Assembly: GCA_905250125.1 (NCBI GenBank)
Contig: CAJNOL010000127.1
Span: forward strand, 62,001-126,000
From: Rotaria sordida
Lineage: Eukaryota > Rotifera > Eurotatoria > Philodinida > Philodinidae
Direction of reading: 5' to 3'
DNA: 64,000 bases
The notes under the pieces are model-generated. The model was given only the letters and a program-made list of their open reading frames with translations. It was not told where the DNA came from and made no database searches. Below are positions 49,130 to 61,432 of the stretch, one piece after another (the first letter of the stretch is position 1; every line of letters begins with the position of its first letter). Position numbers and translations under genes: made by a program.

Positions 49130-52100
49130 TCAATTTTTAAGTAACATATTAGTTAATTGTGAAATTGATTTTTCTAGTTGTTGAATATCATCTGTTATTT
49201 TTTCATCAGTTATCATTAATGATGAATCATATTTTTGTTTTAAACGAGTCATAACAGAATTTAAAGCAAGACGAATTGAATGACATAATTGTTTGAAATT
49301 TTCATTCTCAGAATGTTCATTAAGTTGTTCAATTGTATCTAATATATTTAAACGAATTTTATTGTTTAGAATTAGAAGTATACATACTAGTAGCAAGTTT
49401 ATTTGATAATTTGAGAACATTTTTTATTGTATTAATTTCACTTTCCCAACTAGGTGTTTGACTAGTAGCACAACGATGAGCTCGTTGTAATTGTTGTAAA
49501 ATCTATACAAATACAAAAAGTTTTAACTTTTTTTTTTCTTTTTTTTGTGTAAATCATAGATTTTGAATGTTTATGCCAAAAAAATTAATACTTAATATAC
49601 TTCATTTATCTAAATATAGATAAATGAAGTAATTAACATTATTGTTTTTTTTTTCTTGAATAATTCATTTCTAGTCAATACATACTTTCATATGCCAATC
49701 AATCGATGTATTATCTTTTTTTAATTGACATAAATCACTATATAATTCCCAAATATCAGCATCATTTGTTACCTAAATTTTTTTCAAAATAATTTAAAAT
49801 AAATTTTTCTAATTAAAAATTTTACTTGTGAAGTTAATCTTCCAAATAATTCAAGAGATTTTTGATAGATTTTTGTCCATATTTCATTTTGATTATTTTC
49901 TGATAATAAATGTACTAAGCGTTGTAATACCTTAAATTTTCTTTTTTTCTGTTACAAAAAACAATGATAATATTTCAAATAACAAACATACCTCTTTATC
50001 CATATATTTTGTTTTAAGATCAATTAAACGATGATAAGCTTGAATAACGTCTTCAGTTTCTCCACAATCAGCGCTAGTCTTTAAATGAAATAATTCAATA
50101 TTTATTTCTATTTTATAGGCATGTACCAATTTCTGGAAAGATGTACTTTTTCTATATACACAACATAAATTCCTATATTAGCCTTATTCCAAAGCTATAA
50201 TCCGAATTTATGGGATAGAAAATAAAGGTATCAAAATTGACCGAAACTTGACTAAGATTTACATTTCTAAAGTCAATTCTAATCATTTCAAAGACTCATG
50301 TTGCGTATTCAATAAAACAATATTTTCTATGCAACCAATTTAGGAAGGTTGGACTCCACATTTTCGTGGATCCGAACTCATACTAGAACCCAACCCGGAC
50401 CTGTACAGGCCTAGATCTGGAAGAACCCGCAGCTTCCTACTCAAAAGTGGTAGGTATTGACTTTAAAAATGTAAATTTTAGACAAGCTTCAGCCAATTTC
50501 GAAATCTTAGTTTTGTATTCCATAAATTCTGATCACAGAAGATTATCTTTGACATGATGTTTCAGGAATTGATGCATATCTACTATTTTATTTTCCTAAT
50601 TTAATGAAACATACCCAAAGAAAATTTTCCCATACTTTCCAATTATCATAATTACATTTAATTGCTTCAAGAAAAACCTTATGGGCTTTGTCCCTATAAA
50701 ACATCAATAATAAACTTCAATTAATATATGAATAAATATTTCCTTTTTTTTTTACTTTTGTTTTAATTTGGTATGACATGCAGCTAAATTATTCCATGCT
50801 TCAAAATTCTATTCCAACGAACAAAAAAAAAAAAAACAATAAAATCACAAGTAAGAAAAATCTTCAACATACATCTGGTTCAATATTAGTACACCGATGA
50901 TAAGCTCGTACACCTAATTCCCATTTTTCTGTACGAAATGCCGCACTACCAAGCCAAAACCATATGTCATGCTAATGAAAAATAAAATTAATAAGCAACA
51001 GTTTTTTGGTAATTATTTTCCATACTTGTAATGAATTAATTTCAACAGCTTTTAATAAATGGTCACAAGCTTTTTCATACTAAATTCATTCAAAAAAAAA
51101 AACAATAAATTTTATTTAAGAAAAACAACAATTTTTTTTCTTACATTTCCTCGATTAAAATAATATTTTCCCATTAAACGTTGTGCACGTCCATTACGTT
51201 CTTTACTTAATATCCATGCACGTTCAAAATATTCGAATTCATCTGTTACTTCACCTAATGAACATAATAAATCAGGTGTTTCTTTTATTTTTAATTGTTC
51301 ACGTATTATATGTTCAGCCTAAATAAATTTAATAAAAAAAAAAATTTATCTTTCATTAACGAGTGAAATCTCCCAACTAATAAATCTCTTTTAAATCGAG
51401 GTTACATGCATTAATGTAGATCCAAATCAGCGATGAATATCGTGAAAAAACTTCATGCTCTTAACTTATTGTTGCGTAGATACGACATTTTTACAGTAGT
51501 TTTTAAAATGAATGCCATAGTAACAGAAAAACTCATTTTCGAATTTCGACTTAAAGCTTTGCATAGAGAAAAGACCTTAACGAGAATAGTTTATTATGAA
51601 AATTTCAAGTCTTTTGATTTACTACTATCCTGAAATAAGAACATCGAATCTGCCGATGTATATAAGCGATATAAAAGACACGTGTTTACCATAGCTGTAT
51701 CTCAGAATAGGAACAATAAAAGGATATGAAAATTTTCTCTTTAAAACCTGTCTCTATGCAAAGTTTCAAGTCGAAATTCGACAATCAGTTTTTCTGTTAT
51801 CACGGTATTCACTCGAAAAAATGCCGTAAAAGTGCAATATCCTCGCAGCAATAAGATAAAAGCACGAACTCTTTTCAGGATATTTATAGTTCATTTTGAT
51901 CTACATAATGCGCGTTGTCTTGGTCCGTAAGCGATTTATCAGTTGAAGAAACTTCTCGCGTAACATAAAAGAAAAACAATTTACTAATGAAAGTTTTTTT
52001 AATAATTGATAACATGTTATAACATCCGACCATTTTTTTAAATATAAATATAAATCAAGTGCATTATTAATAAGACCAAGTTTAACATAAACATGAGCAA

Positions 52101-55100
52101 TATAACTCTAAAAATATAATTTACAGAATTAAGAAAAAAAAAAAAGAATTAATTCTATTAATTTTACTTTTAATTTCCATGTTGGATAAATAGGTGTTGA
52201 ATGAAAATATTCTAAACGAAATGAACTTGAAGGATTTTTATAATCATATTGATCAATTAATTCCTGAAGAAATATTTAAAATTTTTTTTTTTTCATAAAT
52301 AACTTTTAAATTTCATTTACTTGTAATTGTAATAATGTTCGTTCAATTTTACGTTTATTATCCGTTTCATGTTGACAACGTAATGTGAGAGAACATGTTT
52401 GAATACACCAATTAATCGGTCGCGCTAAGATATACTATTAAGGAAAAAAAAGATTTATTTTAATCAATATGAACAAATATTTAATAATAATAATATAAGC
52501 TGGAATAGGAATAAATATAAATATGCACAACAATGAGTTTTTATCACGTTCTTTTTCCTATAAGAATATCAGTTATTTTCATTAATTTTATTATAAGTGC
52601 ATTAGGATATGATTATCATGAGATGAAGTTATGCACAGTTAGATTAAAGAGCAGAAAATGAGTTTAGAAAAAATATGTTTTTTAATGAAAACCAGATCTG
52701 TTCGCATACTTGTAAATTCTTTCATGATCAAAAAACAGCTCTTTCTACATAAACTTTTTACAATAAATTGATCATATCGAATATCAGGAAAACAAAAGTT
52801 GGTCATCGAAAGTCTTTTGATGAGTAACAATTAATAGAAAAAAAATGCTCACTTTGCTATTTTAGTAACAAATCATCAATATTCTTCATTTCAGATAGTA
52901 AAAACAGTCCATTTATAATCATCTAGATTGTAATGTTCAATGACGATATCCAAAAAAACAAGACAGTATGACCAAACTTATGTATATTTTAAGCAAACAT
53001 CAATAATTCATTAATTGGGAGGGGGAAATGTCCCTCTTTCTTTCCCTTTCCAGTTCGGTGATGATTCATCAAATTAATAAGAGATGATAAGTTTTTACTC
53101 ATCTTCATGATTAGTCATGTGAAGTATTCATTCTCAAATAGTCATTAGTTTAGCAGAACCCATGTAATAATCCTTGCTTAAACTAAATGACGTTTCAATG
53201 ATCACTGTTAAAACATGCATATCGAATAGGGAAAGCGAACATTAAGCAGCATGCAATTTTATAATTGCATATCGTAATGCACTTGTACTTAATTATCAAA
53301 GTTTACAAGTAGAAATTCAATGCGGCAAAGTCGTAAGTACGACATTTGTTAAGAAATAAAAATCTAACAGCTTAATTTTTTTCATTATACACATGACGTA
53401 TCTGTGCATTATCGCTTCATTGATTCGGTTAGATTGCAAAAAAAAAGAAATCAAAAGTCGATCCTATCTTTATTAAACATTTTTGACAAGTCACAGAAAT
53501 CATTAGAAAGTCGTGTTGAAATTAAAACACAGTTTAATAGGATCTTTTCAAAATTCATTATAAAACACTGAATACATACATTGAGAAAAGCTAATTGTTC
53601 CTCTGTTGTAATTTCATGACGTGGATTATTAATTTGACGATCGTATCTAGAAGTAAAACAAAAAAATAACCGGTATAAAGTTTAGTTATACATAAAAACA
53701 AAATAACGAATAACTAACATAATTAATAATAAAGTTAATTGTTCAATAATATTTAATTGAACAGTCAAATCTTGATAATCAGTTTCATTTTGAAATTGAA
53801 TTTGATTAAGAACAACATCATCATTTAATGCAAGATTCTTACCAAAAAAAAGTAAAAAATTAAAGAATTAATTTTTGTTTTTATTCAATCGATGTTTACT
53901 TTAGGTAATATCAAATTTTCTTCATTTGTTATATTATTATTAATTGAAGTTTCTTGTAATTCTTTTCTTTTAATGTCAAGAAGTAATTGTGATGTATTAT
54001 TTATTTGATATCGTGTTCGTTTACCAAGTTGACCTTTAATTTAATAAATAATTCTTTCAACAAAGAAAAAAATCAAATCTCTTTTTACCTGTTAAATTAA
54101 TTTCTAAACCTGATATTTCAAGTGCTCGATTTTTAGATGTTTCGGCTTGTTTCCAATTGTAATAGTATTCAGATATATAAGTTATTTCAATAAAGAATAA
54201 AATCTGTTGTATTCTAAAATAAATATATATGTTTGTTTTTTCTTTATATTTCATTATTTAATTCTTTTACTTATTCATTTCAGATTGATAAGTTAAAACT
54301 AAAATAAAGAAAAAGAAAACAATAACAAGAATACATTATTGATTTTATTTATTTTTAAATTATTACGTTTATCAATACAGATTTGTATATGATTACATAA
54401 TGTCATTGTACGTTCTTCTAACATTTTTTGATGTGTAAATAAAGTTCTCATTGTCCACCAGTACCAAGTCTAAAAATTATATATAAAGAGTTTTTCTTTT
54501 ACAAGAAAACGTTTCCAATGAATCGACACTGTTTTCAATGATATTTTGTCTATGTTTTAGGGACCTTATTCTAAGAAAAATCCTAAGAAGGTTTGGGCTG
54601 ATAGGACTTTCTTCGTAGGTTATGACAATTTTACTTATTTTTCTATTTAGCACAAGGTATATACAGAAAAATCGAATAACAGAATTTCAATTCGAAATTT
54701 CACTTATATGTAGTTCTCGTGGTTCTTGAAAGTTTCTAAATATTTCAGTAGAAAAAAAGCGTTTTTTTTTTGAGATGTCGGTTCTTAAAAATTTACTTTA
54801 TAAATTGCAAAGTCGAGAAAATTTGACTTTTTTTAAACAATTCAACATCACGACAAGAAAAGATTTTTTTGCCATCGTAGTATTTAGAGTATTTCGATGA
54901 CTACAATAATTACATATGAGCAAAATTTTGGATCGAAATTCTATTGTTCGATTTTTCTGTATATATCTTGTACTAAGCGAGAAGAAAAATCAGTAAAATG
55001 GTGATAACCTTCGAAGAAAGTTCTATCAGCCGAAACCCTTTTAGAATTTTTTCTAGAATAATGTTCCCAACATATAGACAAAATATTATTGAAAAATGGC

Positions 55101-55835
55101 ATGGGATCAATTAGTAACCTTTCTTCATTAGTATTTAATATTCATACCCAATTTTTATTGGTTTTATTTTGTTCAATATTAAAAACTTTTATTGCTTGAA
55201 ATAAATAATCTAAATGTTCAACAGTTGAAACAGGTGTTTCACCATCACATGTTAAATAATCATTGATTGTAGTCTTGAAAGAAAAATTTCAATATGAATA
55301 GATATTTAATAAATAAATATCTACTTGTGATATTGATTGTTCAAAATTATCAAGTTCAATTTTTGGTCCAAGAAAATTATTAATAATAAACAATTGAAGA
55401 TATGCTATACCAATGAGTATATGCAAAAAATCAATGAGTCTTTTAAATAAAAGAAAAACAAAAAATAACAATATCTCAAAAATTTATATATGTTTAATTA
55501 ATTTATTTTTAACTAACTCTTCATCATGATTTAATTTATTCATAATCTCAATCGATTGAGAATCATCATGATTTTTATTAATAAAATCTCGTAGATTCGG
55601 ATATTCGATGAATAATTTATCATAAGAACCATTCAAAATGAAATGAACAAGTTCATTTAACCATTCTAAATAACACATATACAAAAAAAAGAAAAAGAAA
55701 ACATTTTTCAAATAATCTCTTTTGAATTAAAATTCATTTTTAACACACACCATTATCTATATATTTGACTTGTGTGACATTTTGCATACTTGTTGTCATT
55801 AACAGATCGTTCCATGTTTGTTGTAATATTTTCAT
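49130..55835 (-). CDS. TTC27: Tetratricopeptide repeat protein 27
   Basis: TPR protein (Emw1 family); the yeast homologue is linked to ribosome and U5 snRNP biogenesis. About 20 short exons, first at 55751-55835 (MKILQQTWNDLL) and last ending at 49130. Family signatures in order: an N-terminal GIAYLQLFIINNFLGPKIEL (near 55330-55440), WYWWTMRTLFTHQKMLEERT (near 54390-54470), ISEYYYNWKQAETSKNRALE with LEINLTG (54090-54200), and TPR exons including NGRAQRLMGKYYFNRG-like sequence (51150-51200). Further on come the EAIKCNYDNWKVWENFLW region (50610-50690), VIQAYHRLIDLKTKYMDKEV (49990-50060), and VTNDADIWELYSDLC (49690-49770). Several internal exon edges were not pinned down. Most introns are short, but those at about 50150-50610, 51320-51990, 52440-53580 and 54475-55140 are long, and three of them contain inverted repeats. 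Only 127 bases separate its start from the stop of the gene upstream. Confidence 0.9.
50200..50534. repeat. Inverted repeat in a TTC27 intron
   Basis: The left arm 50200-50278 and right arm 50456-50534 are diverged reverse complements, e.g. GAATTTATGGGATA with TATTCCATAAATTC, and ATTTACATTTCTAAAGTCAA with TTGACTTTAAAAATGTAAAT. The unpaired centre is richer in G+C (CCCAACCCGGACCTGTACAG). It accounts for most of an intron that is otherwise several times longer than its neighbours. Confidence 0.85.
51361..51958. repeat. Fold-back element in a TTC27 intron
   Basis: The left arm, about 51361-51594, and right arm, about 51733-51958, are inverted diverged copies. AACAGAAAAACTCATTTTCG on the left pairs with the reverse of CGACAATCAGTTTTTCTGTT on the right; TGCATAGAGAAAAGACCTTA pairs with the reverse of AAAACCTGTCTCTATGCA. 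It shares its core and ends with the element at 38409-38690. Confidence 0.85.
54535..55093. repeat. Inverted repeat in a TTC27 intron
   Basis: Arms of about 170 bases: 54535-54703 and 54921-55093. Paired blocks include ATATTTTGTCTATG with CATATAGACAAAATAT, GGGCTGATAGGACTTTCTTC with GAAGAAAGTTCTATCAGCCG, and ATATACAGAAAAATCGAATA with TTCGATTTTTCTGTATATAT. The element fills most of the 660-base intron. Confidence 0.88.
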
Positions 55836-55962
55836 GATAAATCTAAAAATGTTTTCAGTTCTCAATGTGATGAAACAAAAAAAACATTTTAATGAACAGA
55901 AAAAAAAAATTTCGCACATTTTCATTCTATTATATAATAAATATAAAATTATCTTTTTAAGT

Positions 55963-57911
55963 TTAAATTCTATTGTATTCATCAGTCATATTAAGTGTAT
56001 GTCGTTGTTTTAAATCATTAAGAATTCGAACACCATGTTGTTGTTGTCCTTGATATGGATAAGTTGTTGACTGTGAATAAAAAACCGGTGGATGATTATT
56101 ATTTATTGGTGGTGAATGCATTGAATGTTTTCTTTGTTTTGGAGGTAAAAATTGTGCTGGTGTTTGAAATAGTTCTTGATTTTGATGGCCTTGATTTATT
56201 ATTTGACTATGTGAATCTTGATATTGAAATCCATTCCTATTATTAATTGATTCATTCATAATTTGTTGATGATTTTTTGTATCATAAAATTCTTGATTAA
56301 GTTGACCATGAGATGCTGAACGAGATAAATTTGTTTTTGTTTCTTGAAAATTATTATTAGAAAGTGGTTGATTATCGGAACCAATACGTTGTCGATGTGT
56401 GAAATCAACTAATGGATGCCATTGTTTAGGTTTATTATATTGTATTTGTGTCGATGGTTGTTGATGATATTGTTGTTGTTGTTGTTGTTGTTGTTGTAGA
56501 ATAGAATTAGATGATGGTAAAAGACGATTATTAATAGCATGTGTTAATTCACGAATATCGGAATCAGTTATAAATTGTCCATTAAAACTATCAGAATTCG
56601 TTATAATAAATTGAATACATTGACCTGTTCTTGTTAAATATTCATAACGACGTTGTGCTTCAAGAACACGAATTTGTTGAATACTATATGAAAGATTATC
56701 ATTCTTTGAAGATCGTCCTTGACGAAATAATATTGATGGCCGCAATGGAATACGTGGTGGAGGTGGTGGAGCTTCTTCATCAATAATTTGTTGTTGAGTA
56801 TAGGATGAAGTCATTGGTGGTTGCTGTTGTTGGTGTGGTTGGTGTGGTTGGTGTGGTTGCTGGTGTTGGTGATGATGATCATGTTGAGAATGAAATTTCG
56901 ATAATACTTCGGGATCATCTATAACATATTCTTTAATAACTGATCCATCTGATTGTGTAATTTCTCGAGCACGTGCACCTGACATTTTAATTAAATCTTG
57001 AACATCATTAATAACCAGAGGATTTCCGTCTTCATCAACTATTTCATATTGAATACGAGATTGTTGTGAATTATCATTGGTTGATAGTATAGGAGTAAAT
57101 TGTTGTCTATAACGACGTAATTCTTCACCTTTTTTTTGTGAATAGAATACAATAATAGAAAAATAACAAAGAAAAAAAAGGATTTAATTAAAATTACCTT
57201 GTCGATGAATTTGTCGAACTTCTTCATCAGCTTCATCAGCAGAATCAAAACGTCTAAATGAACTTATTTTTGATCTATCAGTTGTAATTGATTGTGAACG
57301 ATGATAATTATTATGTCTATCAGTAGATCGATTGGAAGCACTTATTGAATTATTATTATTATTAATATTATTTATTCTACGAGTAGGTATTGATTCATTT
57401 GATGCTCGTCTATGTCTTGCATATAAATCATCAGTTTGTTTTCTAGAATTTTCACGTGCTGTCGTATTACTACTATGTATTGATGAACTGAATGGTGATG
57501 TCATAACATTTGAAAGATTTTTTTGTTCAAATTTTGCTTTAATTTGAGCAAATTTACTTTTTAATGATTGCTGTTGTTGTTGTTGATCATCATCAGAAAT
57601 TGTTGTTGTTGGTGTTGATAATGTTGAATTGATTGGTTGTGATGATATTTTATTTTGTTCAAGTAAACTTGGATCTTCAATAATATATTCTAGAATAGAA
57701 AAAAAAAGAAACAATTCTTTTTCTTTTTTCTTTCTATTCGAAAAACAAAAGGCTTAAGTATACCTTTGATAATTGACCCATCAGGTTGAGTTATTTCACG
57801 TACATTTGAAGCAAAATTTTTCCAATTACTTCCATACCGATTTTTGATGGTATCAGCATCAAAACGTTGAATAGTTTTATCATCAAAAACATCATCATCC
57901 TGATTTACCAT
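55963..57911 (-). CDS. Gln-rich, largely disordered protein with a duplicated motif
   Basis: Three exons: 57764-57911, 57198-57689 and 55963-57128; 601 residues, starting MVNQDDDVFDDKTIQRFDAD. I do not recognise the family. A motif occurs twice: VREITQPDGSIIKEYIIEDP across the exon 1/2 junction, and AREITQSDGSVIKEYVIDDP near residue 265-290. Between them are a Lys-rich, possibly helical stretch (LKSKFAQIKAKFEQK) and basic Ser/Asn/Arg-rich segments. After the second come HHQHQQPHQPHQPHQ and a polyglutamine run of about nine encoded by CAA repeats. A variant EIVDEDGNPLVI lies just before the second copy. There is no signal peptide, membrane helix or known catalytic motif. It lies 127 bases upstream of TTC27 on the same strand. 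The paired short motif may be a beta-hairpin interaction module, but that is only a guess. Confidence 0.8.
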
Positions 57912-59696
57912 CTTTGTATAATATGCTTTTGTATTTATTGTTGTCATTGGAAATATATATATATGTGTAGGGATAAATAAAGATTCAATGCGCACGAATT
58001 TAGTCTGTCAATTTGATGAATAAATGTGTAGGAGGAAAAAAGAGATATTACTGTGCATTAATGCGTGACGAATCACCTATTTAGATGAATGTTGGTATGA
58101 TGAGAAAGCATAGGCTCTTTCTCTCTATTCGTCATTCATGGTGAATAATATGCGTTCTCCTTAATAAATGAGCCGAACGCAAAAAAAAAACGCCTATCAA
58201 TATGTCACCTAAGAGACATACTTGATTCTTATTTTTTTTTTTTTTGTAACAAATGTTCATCAATGATATTTCTTTTTTGCTTGAAACAATAGGAAGTGAA
58301 AATTATTCAGAACAGATTTTTGATTTTTTTATCAAATATTCATTATCAATATTTTATAAGAAACATATTTTATTTTCTTTTTTAAAATTAACTAAAATAA
58401 TTAGAAATATATCTTTGATATTTTATACAAATTATGGTTTGTTTATACTCATGGATAATTACACTATTTTTCATTTTTAAATTAGTAGGTATTTGTAATC
58501 GAAAAGATCATCAAAAAGAGAATTTACATTAAAAATAAAAATGACATTAAAATTGATCTTGATAAATATGAAACATAATGGACTCATATTCAAATGTGTC
58601 GTAAAAAAAATATTAATAAAAGAAATAATTTCTTCTTCCAATATTCTATTATAAATTCTAATATTCATACTCAATTATGTCGGTATCAAGAGAATTCCAG
58701 TTATTTCCCTTTTGATATACACTACACATGCATTTTTAATATGAAAAACAAACGAAATAATCATAACCATCTGAAGAATGAAAAGAAAATTTATACTTTC
58801 AAATAATTTTTTTTATATTTTAAATGTTTCAATTTACTCTTTTTTTTTTGTTAATTTTTCTTTGTGTTTGTATACCAACGAGATCGAATAACGCGCACAC
58901 ATACAAAAAAAAAAAAAGAAAAACAATGAAATAAAGGAAGAAGAATATAGATATAGATTTAAAACAAATCAGCCAACAAACAATGAAACAAAGAGAAAAA
59001 GAAAGATATGTCCTAATAACACAAAAAAAAGAAAAACAATGAAAATACCAAACTAGCTATTTTTTTTCGGGTTTTTTTTTTCTCTTGTTAGAATAATATA
59101 AATGAAAAACAAAAAAGAAAAAGAAAAAAAAGATGAAATATGCATCGCGTCAAGTTAGTTCATGGCTGCGTATTTTTTTTTCTCTCCTAGGTTATAAATT
59201 GGTATACATACACACAAACACAAGAAAAAAACAAGAAACATTTACATAGAAACAATATAATATAATAATTAAAGTAGGATTTGAAATATCTAATAAATCT
59301 TCTTCGCTTTGGCTCTATTTTATAATCATCATCATCATCATCATCGTGAATTTTGTTTTCTTCATACTTCTATATACATACAATAAATTCGAAACATAAA
59401 TCTGCAGAAATATAGAGAGAGACAAAAAAGAATTGAATAACAATCAACAGAGAAAACAAAATGAACAAAGAGAACTTATGTGACTTTGTTTTGACAGATG
59501 AGCAAAAGAAAAAAAAAAACTAGTAGAGACAACAAGAGAGAAAGAGTTTGTTGTTGTTGTTGTTGTTGTTTTTTTACGCTTTTCAAATATATATATATAT
59601 ATACATACAGTTCGAGAAAACAGAAAAAAAAAATAGTAAAGAAACGAGATGATTGTCCCGAGAAAAAAAATCAAGTCGAATTATTATTGTATGACG
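57912..59696. other. Intergenic spacer
   Basis: Between the start of the Gln-rich protein and the end of the TRF2-like gene. It has long A-, T- and AG-rich tracts, a CAT/ATC triplet run near 59327-59345 and a GTT run near 59549-59570. No gene was seen; a promoter and a 3' UTR must lie here. Confidence 0.6.
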
Positions 59697-61432
59697 TCAG
59701 CGCTGTCTTCCATTATGATTTATTTTTCGACATTCAAATAATTGTGGATAAAATTCATTGACTGCTGTATTGATACGTTCAACGTTCGGCGCTGAACACA
59801 TAAAAAACAATGTTTTGAAAATTTAGAAAAACAACAAGATATGTATATATATATTTTTTTTGTTACCTGTTAATGTTATACTACCAGTAGTAAAAACTTT
59901 AAGAACAGCCTTTTCAGACAATCTGACTGTGGCACCCGGATGAATTTCGGGTTCATAACTAAAATAAATTTTTTCATTTTATTATAATAGAAATATTAAA
60001 AAAAAAAAGATTTTTTTTTTCTTCTTACCTGACACTTTCTGAATACATTCGACTTAATTTAATAATATCAATTGGCCATGGCATCGTACACGTTGCTAGA
60101 CAATTGACAACACGATAATGTCGAAATTTGGCTTTAAATCCGAGTCGTTGCAGCGATCGAGCAATACGTCGTGCCGCGCGTCGTGCATCATCCTCACTGG
60201 AAGTAATAAGTAGCAGTGTACACGTTAATGTGATACTACTACTAGTTTTCCTCCTACACACACCTCGTCGTTCCCGTTACTGTTACTTTACCCGATGACC
60301 AGATATTGGCTGAACAATATGGATTTCGCATCTTCATCAATACCATCTTAAAAAAAAAGCAAGAATGAATAGATTTCTTTTTAATTTAGAAAATCATACT
60401 GCTTGATCACGTTTGTAAATAACATTTGCAGCTTCTATAGCTATTTTACGTAAATTTAATTTGCAACCAAGTGCAAATGAACAAACAACGTTATTGACAA
60501 AGATTTCAATTTCTTGATCTTGTGAATTATTTATTAAATTATTATTATCATTACTTACTATACATGAATTTGTTGAATTATTCTAAGAATTAAAAAAGAA
60601 AAAAGAAAACAAAAAAAGATTTCTTTTCTTTATTTTTTGTTTTTATATTTAGTATTTGTTTTTTTTTATTTCACCTGTTCGTCAATTTGATTTTGAGAAA
60701 TTGTGTTCGCTAATTGGGATTGTTGTACAGGAGAAATATTTGTAACTATACAAAAAGAAAATGAATAATTTAAATAATAAAATATTTAAAAAAAAAAGGA
60801 AACTAATTTTACTTTGTCGTTGAATTGTTATTGGTGCTAATCGTCCAAGAATAGGTGTATCAATACAAATACCCGGTTTGAAATTATTAGAAGAAGAAGT
60901 AACTAAAATTTATATTAATTTTAAAATTAAAATAAACAAAAAAACTTTTACTTGATGGTGTTATAATTTGTCGAGAATTATTAATTATTGTCGTATTACT
61001 ATTATTTAAAAATGTTAATGTTGGTGCAGATAATGATGTATGTAATGGTGTTGATACAAGTCGTACTGTTTGTGGAGATTGAAGTATAAGATTTCCAGTT
61101 GTAATTGGATTATGTTGTTGAGAATTTGTTGTTGCTATATAAAGTATATTACCATTTGTTGGCATTGTTACACCGGTTGAATTAATTGGTACTGATGTTG
61201 ATGATGTTACATTCATATTTCCATTTATAATTGAAACAACGGATGGTTGTCTAATTATTGATGATGTTGATGTTGAAGTTAAACGCCATGCTGATGAATT
61301 TGTTGACGACGACGATGATGATGATGAACCATTAACTGGTGTACTTATAAGTTGAAAAGTAGGTGGAACAGCAGCAGCAACAGGACCACCGGCAGACCCT
61401 GCTGTAGCAGCTACATTAGTTGTTGTAAACAT
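59697..61432 (-). CDS. TBPL1 (TRF2): TBP-related factor 2 / TBP-like protein 1
   Basis: Core-promoter factor that binds TFIIA and TFIIB and supports transcription of TATA-less genes. Eight exons, read downwards: 60952-61432, 60813-60902, 60675-60745, 60400-60582, 60264-60346, 60029-60196, 59867-59958 and 59697-59791; 420 residues. The C-terminal half is the TBP saddle with TRF2 rather than TBP signatures: NVVCSFALGCKLNLRKIAIE, ANVIYKRD, ANIWSSGKVTVTG, RSLQRLGFKAKFRHYRVVN, SYEPEIHPGATVRL, and VLKVFTTGSITLTAPNV. TBP itself would have IFSSGKMVCTG and FPGLIYRM-type segments. The N-terminal 230 residues are Ser/Thr/Asn/Gln-rich low complexity, absent from vertebrate TBPL1 but reminiscent of the long N-terminus of fly Trf2. 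The start MFTTTNVAATAGSAGG is the only upstream Met in frame. Confidence 0.94.
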
